From: Ornithinibacillus massiliensis
GTDB lineage: Bacteria > Bacillota > Bacilli > Bacillales > Amphibacillaceae
DNA length: 64,000 nt
NCBI RefSeq assembly: GCF_018310345.1
Contig: NZ_JAGXBY010000003.1
Location: 434,001-498,000 of the forward strand
Direction of reading: 5' to 3'
The translations under genes and the position numbers were made by a program. The notes beneath the pieces were generated by a model. That model was not told the origin of the DNA. It did no database searches and saw nothing but the letters and a program-made list of their open reading frames with translations. Shown here one piece after another: positions 24,971 through 33,442 of the stretch. Position 1 is the stretch's first letter, and each line of letters begins with the position of its first letter.

Positions 24971-27877
24971 TTAATCGTTTATCCCCTCTACTATATACCG
25001 ATATAACCTATTATCAACAGGTTTTTCCATGATCATATTCATATGAACTACCGGTATTTGGTTGCCATTTTTATCAAGCATAGTATCTTGTTTGACCGTT
25101 TTTTTATCAGGATTAGCCTTTCCAAGGTAATAAAAACTGCTGCCCTCATCATCATCCTTTTTAACAAAGAGATGAATATCCATGTTTTTTTCCTCAGCAT
25201 GGATAATTTTTTGGACTTCTTTTGATTGTAGTGTTCTATTACTTCTTGTATACCATTTAAATGTTTCGGGTGTTATGAATTCGTCACCATAGTTAACACT
25301 TGATTCTACTTCTTCATCCTTGTGGTAAGTTACAAAGATTGGGCAAGTACCATATTTAGGCTTATAGCCGTACATAGTAGAACTCTCATCATTATTCCAG
25401 TTTAGGAGCTTACATACATCCTTTCTTGAGTATTTCTCATATAGGGTAAGTGATTGATTACAAGTATACTTGTGACTTTTTTCAAAACCACTTTCTACTA
25501 TATCATTTAGAGAATGACGAAAATATTCATTAGATTGAAGACTATTTTTTATTGTTTCATTAAATGCGTATTCCTCATCACTAAATATTACTATTGGCTC
25601 TTCTCCATACTTTTTCTTATCTGATTGAGTAAAGAAAGAGAGATCAAATATGCGACGCACAGAGTCTATAGTCCCATCATCAGTTGAACATCCAGATTCA
25701 CGTAAAGTATTTATATACTTTTCTTCGGTCACTCTCATATTCCCCATAAGTAATTTTAAAAGCACTAATTCATGCTTTCGTTTTCCGTTTAAAAGTTCAA
25801 TGGATACCATTGTAAGTACTTTTTCTTCATAAGAACTTAATCCAGGAATTTCTTCATTCATCTTCAAAAGAAACTGATAGTAGTTTTTAAACTTATCCAC
25901 TATAACTGTTGGATCAATAGAATGGTTAATAACAAAGTCAATTAAATCTGGTACTCTTCCTAACCTATTTTTTAAATTCATATAAGCTTCTCTTAAAACT
26001 TTAACTGCTGTTAGATTACTATTGTTAATAGACTTAAAGATTTGCTTTCTAGCAATTTCTTCAAAGTTTACTGTTGAAACCCCTTTAATATAACTAGTTT
26101 CTGATGTTTGTCTTCTAATATTATCTTTATTTTGCGACTTATCTCCAGACAATGCTATTGGGATAAGGTAATTGTTCTTATAATTTCCAATAAAATCAAT
26201 TACTGTAACAAAATCCTTTGAATTATGTTTCCTTAATCCACGCCCAAGTTGTTGAATAAAAATAATACTGGATTGTGTCTGTCTTAACATAACAACTTGG
26301 TTTATACTTGGGATATCAATACCTTCATTAAAAATATCAACCGTCAAAATATAATCCAAGTCACCATTTTCTAATCTAGATACTTGTAGCATTCGTTCTT
26401 CTTGGGAATTTTCCCCCGTTAAAGCTATCGTCTTTAGACCTCGATCATTCAATGCATGTGATAGTTTGACTGCCTCTTCCTTCCGACTACAAAACATTAA
26501 ACCTCTAACTTTTTCACCAGAATATCCATAATAATTAATCTTATCTAGAATGTGATTCACACGTTCTTTTGTAACTAATTTTGAAAGAATTGTAGTATCG
26601 TCGATTAATTTTCCTTCATATTCCAAGTCAGTCACACCAAAATAGTGGAACGGACAGAGCATATCTTCTTCTAATGCTTCCTGTAATCTAATTTCATAGG
26701 CTATGTTATAATTAAACAACTCATAAATATTAAAATCGTCAGTTCTCTCTGGAGTTGCAGTCATACCCAATAAGAATTTCGGGGTAAAATAATCAATGAC
26801 CTTTAAATAGGATTTCGCACCTGCTTTATGTACCTCATCAATTAAAATATAATCAAATTCATCACGGCTAAAATTCTCTAATTTCTCTTGTTTCGATATC
26901 ATTTGTATTGTTGCAAATAAATATCTCGCATCAGTCTCATTACTTGAACCAGACAGTATTCCGAAATCTTTCTCCAGTCCTCCTAAAATTCTCTTAAAAT
27001 CTGATTTAGCTTGATTAAGGATTTGTTCCCGATGGACGATAAACAGCATACGTCTTGGTGCAAATTGTCTTACATCAAAAGCTGAAAGATACGTTTTACC
27101 TGTACCAGTTGAAGAAATTACCAATCCTTTATCGTGCCCCTTACTTCTTAGAGCATTAATTTGCTTTAATGCAGCTTGTTGCATTTTATTTGGGGTAATA
27201 TTCAACGCTTCTTCTAGTGGATTATGATTATAATCCACCGGGAAATCTAGCAATTTTTCTGCAGACTTAAAATCTATCGGAGTAAAATTCTTTTCATATT
27301 TATTTATCCACCTATCATTCAAAGGTGTGCTCTGTTCCCAGATTTGTTCGAATTGCTCCTTAAAATGATGAATTAATTCACCATTTTCATGTGATGTAAG
27401 TTTGACATTCCATTCGTGATTCACTTTTAATGCCTTCGCAGTTAAATTAGAACTACCTACCACTAATGTGTAATAATTTTCTCTTTCAAATATGTACCCT
27501 TTAGAATGAAAGCCTTCTACTTCAGCTAATCGTACCTCTACATTTGTAATCTTTAGTAATTCTTTAAATACTTTAGGCTGATTAAAGTTTAAAAATGTAG
27601 ACGTTAAGATACGTCCTCTAATGCCCTTTTTCTTCAAGTCCAATAAATGTGATTTCAATGTAGCTAAGCCACTCTCAGTAATAAATGCTACTGAAAATAA
27701 AAAACTCTTACAATAATCTAACTCCTCTACAATTGAAGTTAAAACGTTCTCATTATTTTGCTGGTTATTCATCAATAATTTAGGAGAATGACTACCATAA
27801 CTTTTAATTTTGCTATCTATAAACCCTTTATGTAATGCTGATTTTAAATCATCGATTAGTTGCTCCATTAATACCAT
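24971..27877 (-). CDS. PLD-like nuclease / superfamily 2 helicase / DUF3427 protein
   Basis: A 968-residue multidomain protein. Residues 40-180 form a phospholipase D-like nuclease domain with one HKD-type motif (H124-S-K126...GSSNLT at 141-146). Residues 225-600 are a DEAD/DEAH-type helicase: SSTGTGKT (255-262), LIDEVHKAGAKSY, LGMTATPERTD, and QQLGRGLRKHNSKDFVTVIDF. The rest, to the C-terminus, matches the DUF3427 region. This architecture (COG3886 plus COG1061) recurs in bacterial defence islands and is presumed to unwind and cut foreign DNA; the mechanism is not settled. A NUDIX gene 50 bases upstream forms a probable two-gene operon. Its low GC relative to flanking genes fits horizontal acquisition. 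Confidence 0.9.
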   Translation of the reverse strand: MVLMEQLIDDLKSALHKGFIDSKIKSYGSHSPKLLMNNQQNNENVLTSIVEELDYCKSFLFSVAFITESGLATLKSHLLDLKKKGIRGRILTSTFLNFNQPKVFKELLKITNVEVRLAEVEGFHSKGYIFERENYYTLVVGSSNLTAKALKVNHEWNVKLTSHENGELIHHFKEQFEQIWEQSTPLNDRWINKYEKNFTPIDFKSAEKLLDFPVDYNHNPLEEALNITPNKMQQAALKQINALRSKGHDKGLVISSTGTGKTYLSAFDVRQFAPRRMLFIVHREQILNQAKSDFKRILGGLEKDFGILSGSSNETDARYLFATIQMISKQEKLENFSRDEFDYILIDEVHKAGAKSYLKVIDYFTPKFLLGMTATPERTDDFNIYELFNYNIAYEIRLQEALEEDMLCPFHYFGVTDLEYEGKLIDDTTILSKLVTKERVNHILDKINYYGYSGEKVRGLMFCSRKEEAVKLSHALNDRGLKTIALTGENSQEERMLQVSRLENGDLDYILTVDIFNEGIDIPSINQVVMLRQTQSSIIFIQQLGRGLRKHNSKDFVTVIDFIGNYKNNYLIPIALSGDKSQNKDNIRRQTSETSYIKGVSTVNFEEIARKQIFKSINNSNLTAVKVLREAYMNLKNRLGRVPDLIDFVINHSIDPTVIVDKFKNYYQFLLKMNEEIPGLSSYEEKVLTMVSIELLNGKRKHELVLLKLLMGNMRVTEEKYINTLRESGCSTDDGTIDSVRRIFDLSFFTQSDKKKYGEEPIVIFSDEEYAFNETIKNSLQSNEYFRHSLNDIVESGFEKSHKYTCNQSLTLYEKYSRKDVCKLLNWNNDESSTMYGYKPKYGTCPIFVTYHKDEEVESSVNYGDEFITPETFKWYTRSNRTLQSKEVQKIIHAEEKNMDIHLFVKKDDDEGSSFYYLGKANPDKKTVKQDTMLDKNGNQIPVVHMNMIMEKPVDNRLYRYIVEGIND

Positions 27878-27927
27878 CCTTCCTCCAGCATAACCTTATA
27901 CGAGATTAACTTATTATAGTGAATAGA

Positions 27928-28326
27928 CTATAAATTAACTTCCTCAGCTAATTTATTTATTGCTGGAATATCAGCTGGTGCCCAGTCTAAAGTTTGGAGT
28001 TCACTGGGTTGCAACCACTTTATATTTACATGTTCAGTTAATATAGGATTTCCTTCATTAAGCTTGCAAATAAAAGTTGTTAGGTGAACAATTCCAAAAT
28101 CATATTCATAACTTGTATGTTCGACTTGATCTCCAACTTCAATTGTACATTTCATTTCCTCTTTAATTTCTCTTTGTAAAGCTTCTTTAGGTAGTTCACC
28201 TTTTTCTATTTTTCCACCAGGGAACTCCCACTTATATGCCAACGATTTACCAGGACCTCTTTGCGCACACAAAATTTTTCCATCTTTTACTATAACTGCT
28301 CCAACTACATGTATATCTTTTTTCAT
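27928..28326 (-). CDS. MutT-type NUDIX pyrophosphohydrolase
   Basis: A 132-residue NUDIX hydrolase with a full NUDIX box, GGKIEKGELPKEALQREIKEEM, preceded by ILCAQRGPGKSLAYKWEFP, as in 8-oxo-dGTP or CTP pyrophosphohydrolases. AGGAGG lies before the ATG. It precedes the PLD-helicase gene by 50 bases on the same strand. In a defence setting it may alter nucleotide pools or clear a nucleotide signal; in a housekeeping setting it would sanitise oxidised dNTPs. Confidence 0.9.
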   Translation of the reverse strand: MKKDIHVVGAVIVKDGKILCAQRGPGKSLAYKWEFPGGKIEKGELPKEALQREIKEEMKCTIEVGDQVEHTSYEYDFGIVHLTTFICKLNEGNPILTEHVNIKWLQPSELQTLDWAPADIPAINKLAEEVNL

Positions 28327-28685
28327 ATTTTCCTCCTGATAGTTCTTATTACGTATAAAAACATTATAACTTATTAGGAAGAATACTTGAAATATATATG
28401 AAAAGGCTCAGGGACATGACCTTCTTCTAACCAAATACAATGAACTAATTACAATAAAGCCTGCTTAACCTCTTCCATCTAGCTTCAACAAAAAACATGG
28501 AGAATAATTCAGTTTCTCCGTTCATGTTAATCGTATAATATTAAGAAAACCCATGGGATAAAAGCAAAAAAAGTAATGCATATATTTTTAACGGTATATT
28601 GTACCTTGTAGTTAAAAAGCCTACTTTTCCATTTATCATTTTGCTATAATATCTCTAAGTTTAATGACGAAAGGAGGTCCCACCC
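28327..28685. other. Divergent intergenic region
   Basis: These 359 bases separate the NUDIX (minus) and metal-receptor (plus) genes. TATAAT at 28645-28650 is a likely -10 for the plus-strand gene. An imperfect hairpin (AACATG...CATGTT, about 28494-28530) is present. No gene was found. Confidence 0.5.
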
Positions 28686-29462
28686 ATGCAAACCATCCAA
28701 GACCACCTAAACCGAACCCTAACCCTCCCCCACCCACCAAAACGAATCATCTCCCTAGTCCCAGCCATCACCGAAACAATGTACCACCTAGGGCTGGAGG
28801 GTAAAATCGTTGGACGCACAAGATTCTGTATTCATCCAAAAGACAAAGTCCAACAAGCGATAAACATCGGGGGAACAAAGGAGATTAAGCTTGACCGGAT
28901 TCATGAATTGAAGCCTGATCTTATTATCGCGGAAAAAGAAGAGAATACGAAAGAGATTGTCGAGACGCTTGAGCAGTTTTACCCTGTCTTTGTCTTTGAA
29001 GTGAAAAGTATTACAGATGTTTATCGGATGATTGCTGATGTGGGAAGATTAACGGAGCGAGAGGCGGAATCTACCAATCTAGTAGAAGGAATTCAACGCG
29101 AAATCTTACATATACCAAATGTAAAGTGCAAACGTGCAGCCTATGTCATTTGGCAAAGGCCGTACATGGTCGTGGGTAAAGACACATACATTCAATCGTT
29201 ACTTACGGAAATGGGCTTTACTAATCCCTTCACAGCACTGGAAGGCAGATATCCAGCAGTCACAGAAGAAGATTTTCGCCAAGCAGAGCTTGATTTCATC
29301 TTATTAGCCACCGAACCATACCCATTCCGGGAAAAACATATAGCAGAATTTCAAGCGATGTTACCCGATGTAAAACCAGTCATTGTCGACGGGGAGATGT
29401 TTTGGTATGGGGCTAAGATGATACAGGCTGCGGCTTATTTTAGAGAAAAGTTCTCAGGATAA
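28686..29462 (+). CDS. Helical-backbone metal-receptor-like protein (BtuF/FecB fold), cytosolic
   Basis: A 258-residue protein with the class III substrate-binding fold: PPKRIISLVPAITETMYHLGLEGKIVGRTRFC, then IGGTKEIKLDRIHELKPDLIIAEKEEN, and the PDFIL-like AELDFILLATEPYPF block. It has no signal peptide or lipobox, so it is probably cytoplasmic, unlike transport BtuF proteins. Its role is unknown, perhaps corrinoid or metal binding. The start is fixed by GAAAGGAGG. The first 36 codons have no third-position T, a sharp contrast with the rest of the gene. Confidence 0.8.
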   Translation: MQTIQDHLNRTLTLPHPPKRIISLVPAITETMYHLGLEGKIVGRTRFCIHPKDKVQQAINIGGTKEIKLDRIHELKPDLIIAEKEENTKEIVETLEQFYPVFVFEVKSITDVYRMIADVGRLTEREAESTNLVEGIQREILHIPNVKCKRAAYVIWQRPYMVVGKDTYIQSLLTEMGFTNPFTALEGRYPAVTEEDFRQAELDFILLATEPYPFREKHIAEFQAMLPDVKPVIVDGEMFWYGAKMIQAAAYFREKFSG

Positions 29463-29519
29463 TGAAAGAATAATCTGTTTATTCGTGGTAAAATATGATG
29501 ATAAAGGAGTGAACATCAT

Positions 29520-29702
29520 ATGCACTGGAAAAAATACGGAATACTTTTACCACCCTTTCTCATCATTGCTGTTCTATTGGGAATTTATCTTCCTATAGGT
29601 CAAAAATATTTCGCAACACTAGTAGTCCTATTATTTTGGGTATTCTACTATGCTTGGATTTTTATCGAGAAGAAGCGAGGAAAAGATAATTCCGAATCCT
29701 AG
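29520..29702 (+). CDS. Small two-helix membrane protein
   Basis: A 60-residue protein with two hydrophobic helices (about 8-25 and 30-50) and a charged C-terminus, EKKRGKDNSES. AAAGGAG precedes ATG at good distance. I do not recognise the family. It is probably co-transcribed with the metal-receptor gene, 57 bases upstream. Confidence 0.65.
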   Translation: MHWKKYGILLPPFLIIAVLLGIYLPIGQKYFATLVVLLFWVFYYAWIFIEKKRGKDNSES

Positions 29703-29749
29703 GTGTTCAATTTTGTCTAGCTTTTACGGGAAATTCCATATCCTATATA

Positions 29750-29796
29750 AAAAGAAGTAACTGCCCCAAGTCCAATGGATAGCGATTACTTCTTTT
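29750..29796 (+). terminator. Terminator-like inverted repeat
   Basis: Eleven-bp arms AAAAGAAGTAA (29750-29760) and TTACTTCTTTT (29786-29796) ending in T-rich sequence, with a 25-base loop. Confidence 0.65.
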
Positions 29797-29895
29797 TTCA
29801 TAATACATCAAAATGACCAACCACTCTTTAGATGGCTTGTAGCGACTACATTAGCAGAGAAAACCGACAGCCCCATCTAACACCATCAAGAAAAT

Positions 29896-30858
29896 TCACC
29901 CCAACAAAAATTCCAGCACATCCCCATAAACAACCGCATTCTCCACCTCGTTCAACACCTCATGCTTCATCCTCGGATACACCTTACTCGTAATATGCTT
30001 ATACCCCACTTTTCGCAAAGAACCTAAAGAATCCTTCAACCCTTTCGCTCCACCTGTAATCGGATCCTCAGCCCCAGTGATACTCAAAATTTTCAGCTCT
30101 GGATTTCTGCATTGATACTTGTGAAAACTATGTAGCTCACGATCTGCGCTAAATACCGTTAAGGTGGCATTGTTTTGATATTCATAATTGCACAAAGGAT
30201 CAAGAAGATAATTCTCGATATTTTCCTCGTTATAACTAAGCCAGGAATTGTCCTCACTATTTCCACCCATATCACGGATAATTTTACTATAGCCATGCTT
30301 ACCAGAGAAAAACGTAAGCACTCTACCAATCATAAGGGCAAGGCTAACCCCTGGTACATAATTAGCGGTTCCACTTAATACTAGCTTCTTTATCTCATGA
30401 TCATGCTCCTGCAGATAACATCTAGCAAAGATAGACCCAAGAGAATGACCAACTAAATAGACATCCTGATTAGGAAAGCGCTTTTTCACATAGCGCGTAA
30501 TAAGAAGCTGGTCTGCAACAATCTCTTCCAAACCATTCATATACCCTAATGGATAATCCTTATTAATAGAATAACCATGCCCACGTGTATCGGAAATAAT
30601 GACAGTTAGCCCATGCCTAGCCAAATAGTTAGCGAAATCATAATACCGTTCCTTATGCTCGTTCGCACCATGAATTATTTGTACTATTGCTTTTAATTCC
30701 TTCGCATGTTCTCGCGGGATGGGCGCATCTTCTTCCTCTTTGGGCTCATTTATCCGCTGGGCGGGTGCATCTTCTTCATGTTCACGTAGACTTACTGCCT
30801 CAAACAACGCTACAGATAGTTCTAGCCCGTCGTTTGCTGTTAATTTGAATTCTTCCAT
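29896..30858 (-). CDS. Alpha/beta hydrolase, monoacylglycerol-lipase-like
   Basis: A 320-residue hydrolase_4 family member. The oxyanion region is IVQIIHGANEHKERYYDFANYLARHGLTVIISDTRGHGYS, the nucleophile elbow is VGHSLGS, and the acid and His follow in TGAEDPITGG and RMKHEVLNE. Lipid esters are the likely substrate. Residues about 25-50 form a charged insertion with a duplicated EEDAP element, not expected in the family. It is convergent with the small membrane protein gene. Confidence 0.85.
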   Translation of the reverse strand: MEEFKLTANDGLELSVALFEAVSLREHEEDAPAQRINEPKEEEDAPIPREHAKELKAIVQIIHGANEHKERYYDFANYLARHGLTVIISDTRGHGYSINKDYPLGYMNGLEEIVADQLLITRYVKKRFPNQDVYLVGHSLGSIFARCYLQEHDHEIKKLVLSGTANYVPGVSLALMIGRVLTFFSGKHGYSKIIRDMGGNSEDNSWLSYNEENIENYLLDPLCNYEYQNNATLTVFSADRELHSFHKYQCRNPELKILSITGAEDPITGGAKGLKDSLGSLRKVGYKHITSKVYPRMKHEVLNEVENAVVYGDVLEFLLG

Positions 30859-30981
30859 CAGTTCCTCTTCCTTAAAACCGTAATGGGGTATCCTCTAAAT
30901 TGATTCATCTATAGTATGAGAAGAGAATAATTACCTCATTCGTGGTAAACTAAAACACATCAATAACTCGGAGGAACAACA

Positions 30982-31305
30982 ATGGAAATCTCATTAACCA
31001 CATGGAAAGCACTAGTAGAAAAGAAACTAAAGAAAAAAGTCCTCATCAAGATGATTTGGAATGATGAGGAGAAAATGACCTTATTTATAACACCAAATAT
31101 GAAAATTAACTCATTTCTTTACGACGAAAAAGAGGGCTATCTTTTTTATGATATTGCCGGAAAACTGGTCGATTACCCCATTCCTAGCTACCTATCAGAA
31201 AAAGATTTAAAGAATGGATACATCACCAAGCCAAGCTCCCTAACCATTAACCAACAGCCCTTGACCAAAGAAGATATGGAATTTTTAAAAACAAATATAT
31301 CCTAA
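30982..31305 (+). CDS. Conserved-looking small protein of unknown function
   Basis: A 107-residue soluble protein, MEISLTTWKALVEKKLKKKVLIKMIWND... I do not recognise it. CGGAGGA precedes the ATG. Its stop overlaps the TetR stop codon on the other strand by four bases, so the two genes are convergent and share their ends. Confidence 0.65.
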   Translation: MEISLTTWKALVEKKLKKKVLIKMIWNDEEKMTLFITPNMKINSFLYDEKEGYLFYDIAGKLVDYPIPSYLSEKDLKNGYITKPSSLTINQQPLTKEDMEFLKTNIS

Positions 31306-31886
31306 CCCCGCCCTGTTCGAAACGGGCTATTAAGCGAGAGAATCATGATTAATTGTTCATTTAATTCTTCAGCGGATGACTGGTAATCCTGTCGATGCCA
31401 TTCCATTAACAATCCTAGGATGGCATTGGACTGGTAGCTGATTAAATAATCGATATGTACCGTACTATCCGGTACTAGCTTGGACTGCTCAAGTGATTCT
31501 TGCATAAACGAACGCACCGTATCAAAAAGTAAATAATAATACATCATCGGAATCTGTCGGTCAAAGACAATTTGATAGAAGGATTGATACTTTTTCACAT
31601 GATGGAAAATTTGGATCATGTCTGCACTCATTTTTTCTATCTTAAAACTTGTTTTAATATACGGTTCCTCGTAGGCGCGCCTAAAATCATCCACAATCAC
31701 TTCTAAATAGCGCTTAAAAACTTCATGCACATCTTTGTAATGCGAATAGAACGTCCCACGATTAATCTGTGCTAAGCGGCATAACTCCGCTACCGAAATA
31801 TCCTCTAAAGGCTTCTTTTTCAATAACTCCAACAAAGCATGGCGTAAACTTTCCTGTGTTTTGATCACTCTTAAATCATGTTTCAA
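31302..31886 (-). CDS. TetR-family transcriptional regulator
   Basis: A 194-residue regulator. The N-terminal HTH reads RVIKTQESLRHALLELLKKKPLEDISVAELCRLAQINRGTFYSHYKDVHEVF, as in TetR proteins of the C_8 type, followed by a helical ligand domain. It is divergent from the SDR gene and probably represses it and itself. TTG at 31886 is the likely start, with AGGGGTG about eight bases upstream; longer versions lack a site. Confidence 0.88.
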   Translation of the reverse strand: MKHDLRVIKTQESLRHALLELLKKKPLEDISVAELCRLAQINRGTFYSHYKDVHEVFKRYLEVIVDDFRRAYEEPYIKTSFKIEKMSADMIQIFHHVKKYQSFYQIVFDRQIPMMYYYLLFDTVRSFMQESLEQSKLVPDSTVHIDYLISYQSNAILGLLMEWHRQDYQSSAEELNEQLIMILSLNSPFRTGRG

Positions 31887-31926
31887 AATTTTTTCACCCC
31901 TAAAATCAACATATGCTTCCAAAAGT

Positions 31927-31940
31927 GTTGACTAATCAAC
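31927..31940. promoter_or_regulatory. Candidate TetR operator
   Basis: GTTGA-CTAA-TCAAC forms a short dyad in the TetR/SDR intergenic region, 22 bp upstream of the SDR -35. On the minus strand it includes a possible TetR -35 (TTGATT). Confidence 0.5.
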
Positions 31941-31961
31941 GTTTTTCCGACTTTTCGTTGT

Positions 31962-31990
31962 TTGTTAATCATGAAGAGCTGTCGTATAAT
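31962..31990 (+). promoter_or_regulatory. Promoter of the SDR gene
   Basis: TTGTTA (31962-31967), 17-bp spacer, TATAAT (31985-31990). Confidence 0.75.
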
Positions 31991-32039
31991 TTTACTGTAC
32001 ACATGTTCATTATTTTTGACAAGTATAGGAGGAGATTAC

Positions 32040-32801
32040 ATGAAATTAAAAGACAAAGTAGCCGTTGTAACCGGTGCAGCATCTGGAATGGGGAAGGCTA
32101 TCGCAGAGCTTTATGCTAGTGAAGGTGCTAAAGTGATTGTTGCTGATCTAAACCTGGACGGTGCGGAAGCGGTTGTAAGGGGTATCAAAGAAAACGGTGG
32201 AGTAGCGAAGGCTATTCAAGTAAATGTTGCTAAACAAGAAGACATCGATAACATGATTGACACAGCAGTAAATGAATTTGGAACATTAGACATTTTAGTT
32301 AACAATGCTGGTATTATGGATGGCTTTGAACCAGTTGGCGATATTTTGGACGAGCGTTGGGATTTAATTTTCGACATTAATACGAAGGGTGTTATGCGCG
32401 CCATGCGCAAAGCCATCCCTATTTTCCTAGAAAAAGGAAAAGGCAACATCATCAACACCGATTCAACAGGTGGCATGAATGGTGCCCATGCTGGTGCAAC
32501 ATACGGAGCCTCTAAACACGCGGTAATTGGTCTTACTAAAAACACCGGCTACATGTATGCACAAAAAGGCATCCGCTGTAATGCAATTGCTCCAGGTGCA
32601 GTAGAAACCAACATTTCTGCATCCATGAAAAACATTAACCCATTTGGAATGGAGCGCACCAAACCAGTCCAAGGTGTTATCCCACGCATTGGAAAACCTG
32701 AAGAAGTAGCACAAGTTGCATTATTCCTAGCATCCGACGAATCTAGCTTCGTAAATGGTACAGTCATCACCGCAGATGGTGGATGGACCGCAGCATTTTA
32801 A
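32040..32801 (+). CDS. Short-chain dehydrogenase/reductase
   Basis: A 253-residue classical SDR. Cofactor loop VVTGAASGMGKAIAELYA, ADLNL for NAD(H) preference, NNAGIMD, catalytic Ser in NTDSTGGMNG, and YGASKHAVIG supplying Tyr and Lys. It resembles glucose-1-dehydrogenase and 3-oxoacyl-ACP reductase-like enzymes; the substrate is unknown. GGAGGAG precedes ATG at 32040. The divergent TetR gene suggests induction by a small molecule. The word array begins 22 bases after the stop. Confidence 0.9.
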   Translation: MKLKDKVAVVTGAASGMGKAIAELYASEGAKVIVADLNLDGAEAVVRGIKENGGVAKAIQVNVAKQEDIDNMIDTAVNEFGTLDILVNNAGIMDGFEPVGDILDERWDLIFDINTKGVMRAMRKAIPIFLEKGKGNIINTDSTGGMNGAHAGATYGASKHAVIGLTKNTGYMYAQKGIRCNAIAPGAVETNISASMKNINPFGMERTKPVQGVIPRIGKPEEVAQVALFLASDESSFVNGTVITADGGWTAAF

Positions 32802-32823
32802 TTCACTTATACATGGAAAGAAA

Positions 32824-33415
32824 TCGCGCGAAGTTTTACTACTACTACTTCGCGCGGAAATATTACTAACTCGCGCGAGATCCATTCCTTTTCGCGCGGG
32901 AATCTCCTAAACTCGCGACACTTTCTCCCTTTTCGCACGAACCTTATCCTATTTCGCGCCACATTCACTACCCCGCGCGATTTCACCACAGGCTCGCGCT
33001 TTTTTTACTTCTCCTCGCGCGAACTCTACTTTCCGTTCTCAACCAAACTTACTCTCGCGCGACTTTCTACCCTTTTCGCGCGAGACTTACCACTTTTCGC
33101 GCAGGAATCTCTTAAACTCGCGACACTTCCTCCCTTTTCCGCGCGACTCCCATCACTTTTCGCGCCACATTCACAATCCCGCGCGATTTCTCCCCAGGCT
33201 CGCGCTTTTTTTACTTCTCCTCGCGCGAACTCTACTTTCCGTTCTCAATCAAACTTACTCTCGCGCGACTTTCTACCATTTTCGCGCGACTCCCATCACT
33301 TTTCACGCCACATTCACTACCCCGCGCGATTTCACTCCAGGCTCGCGCTTTTTTCACTATTCCTCGCGCGACACTTATCCTTTCTCGCGCGAAATACACC
33401 TACACCCGCGCGAGC
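32824..33415. repeat. Phased array of TCGCGCGA words
   Basis: About 29 word positions, most with CGCGCG or CGCGC, lie at steps of mainly 20-21 bp (32851, 32872, 32893, 32914, 32934, 32955 ... 33365, 33386, 33407), mean about 20.8. A few words are decayed (near 33036 and 33242). Spacers are pyrimidine-rich on the plus strand. A higher-order unit of about 205 bp (ten words) is visible: matching segments start at 32901 and 33106, and at 32991 and 33197. The array fills the gap between the convergent SDR and ATP-grasp genes. Confidence 0.93.
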
Positions 33416-33442
33416 CCAAGCCTACCCACACACTCTACAAAT

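Noticed and set aside
32216..32770. Several minus-strand frames opposite the SDR gene
   Set aside because: All are shadows of a gene with full SDR motifs; none has a ribosome binding site or family content.
32807..32989. An Arg-rich 60-residue open frame on the minus strand inside the TCGCGCGA array
   Set aside because: It is a by-product of the repeat words; spacing alternates between 20 and 21 bp, which breaks any coding register, and there is no ribosome binding site.
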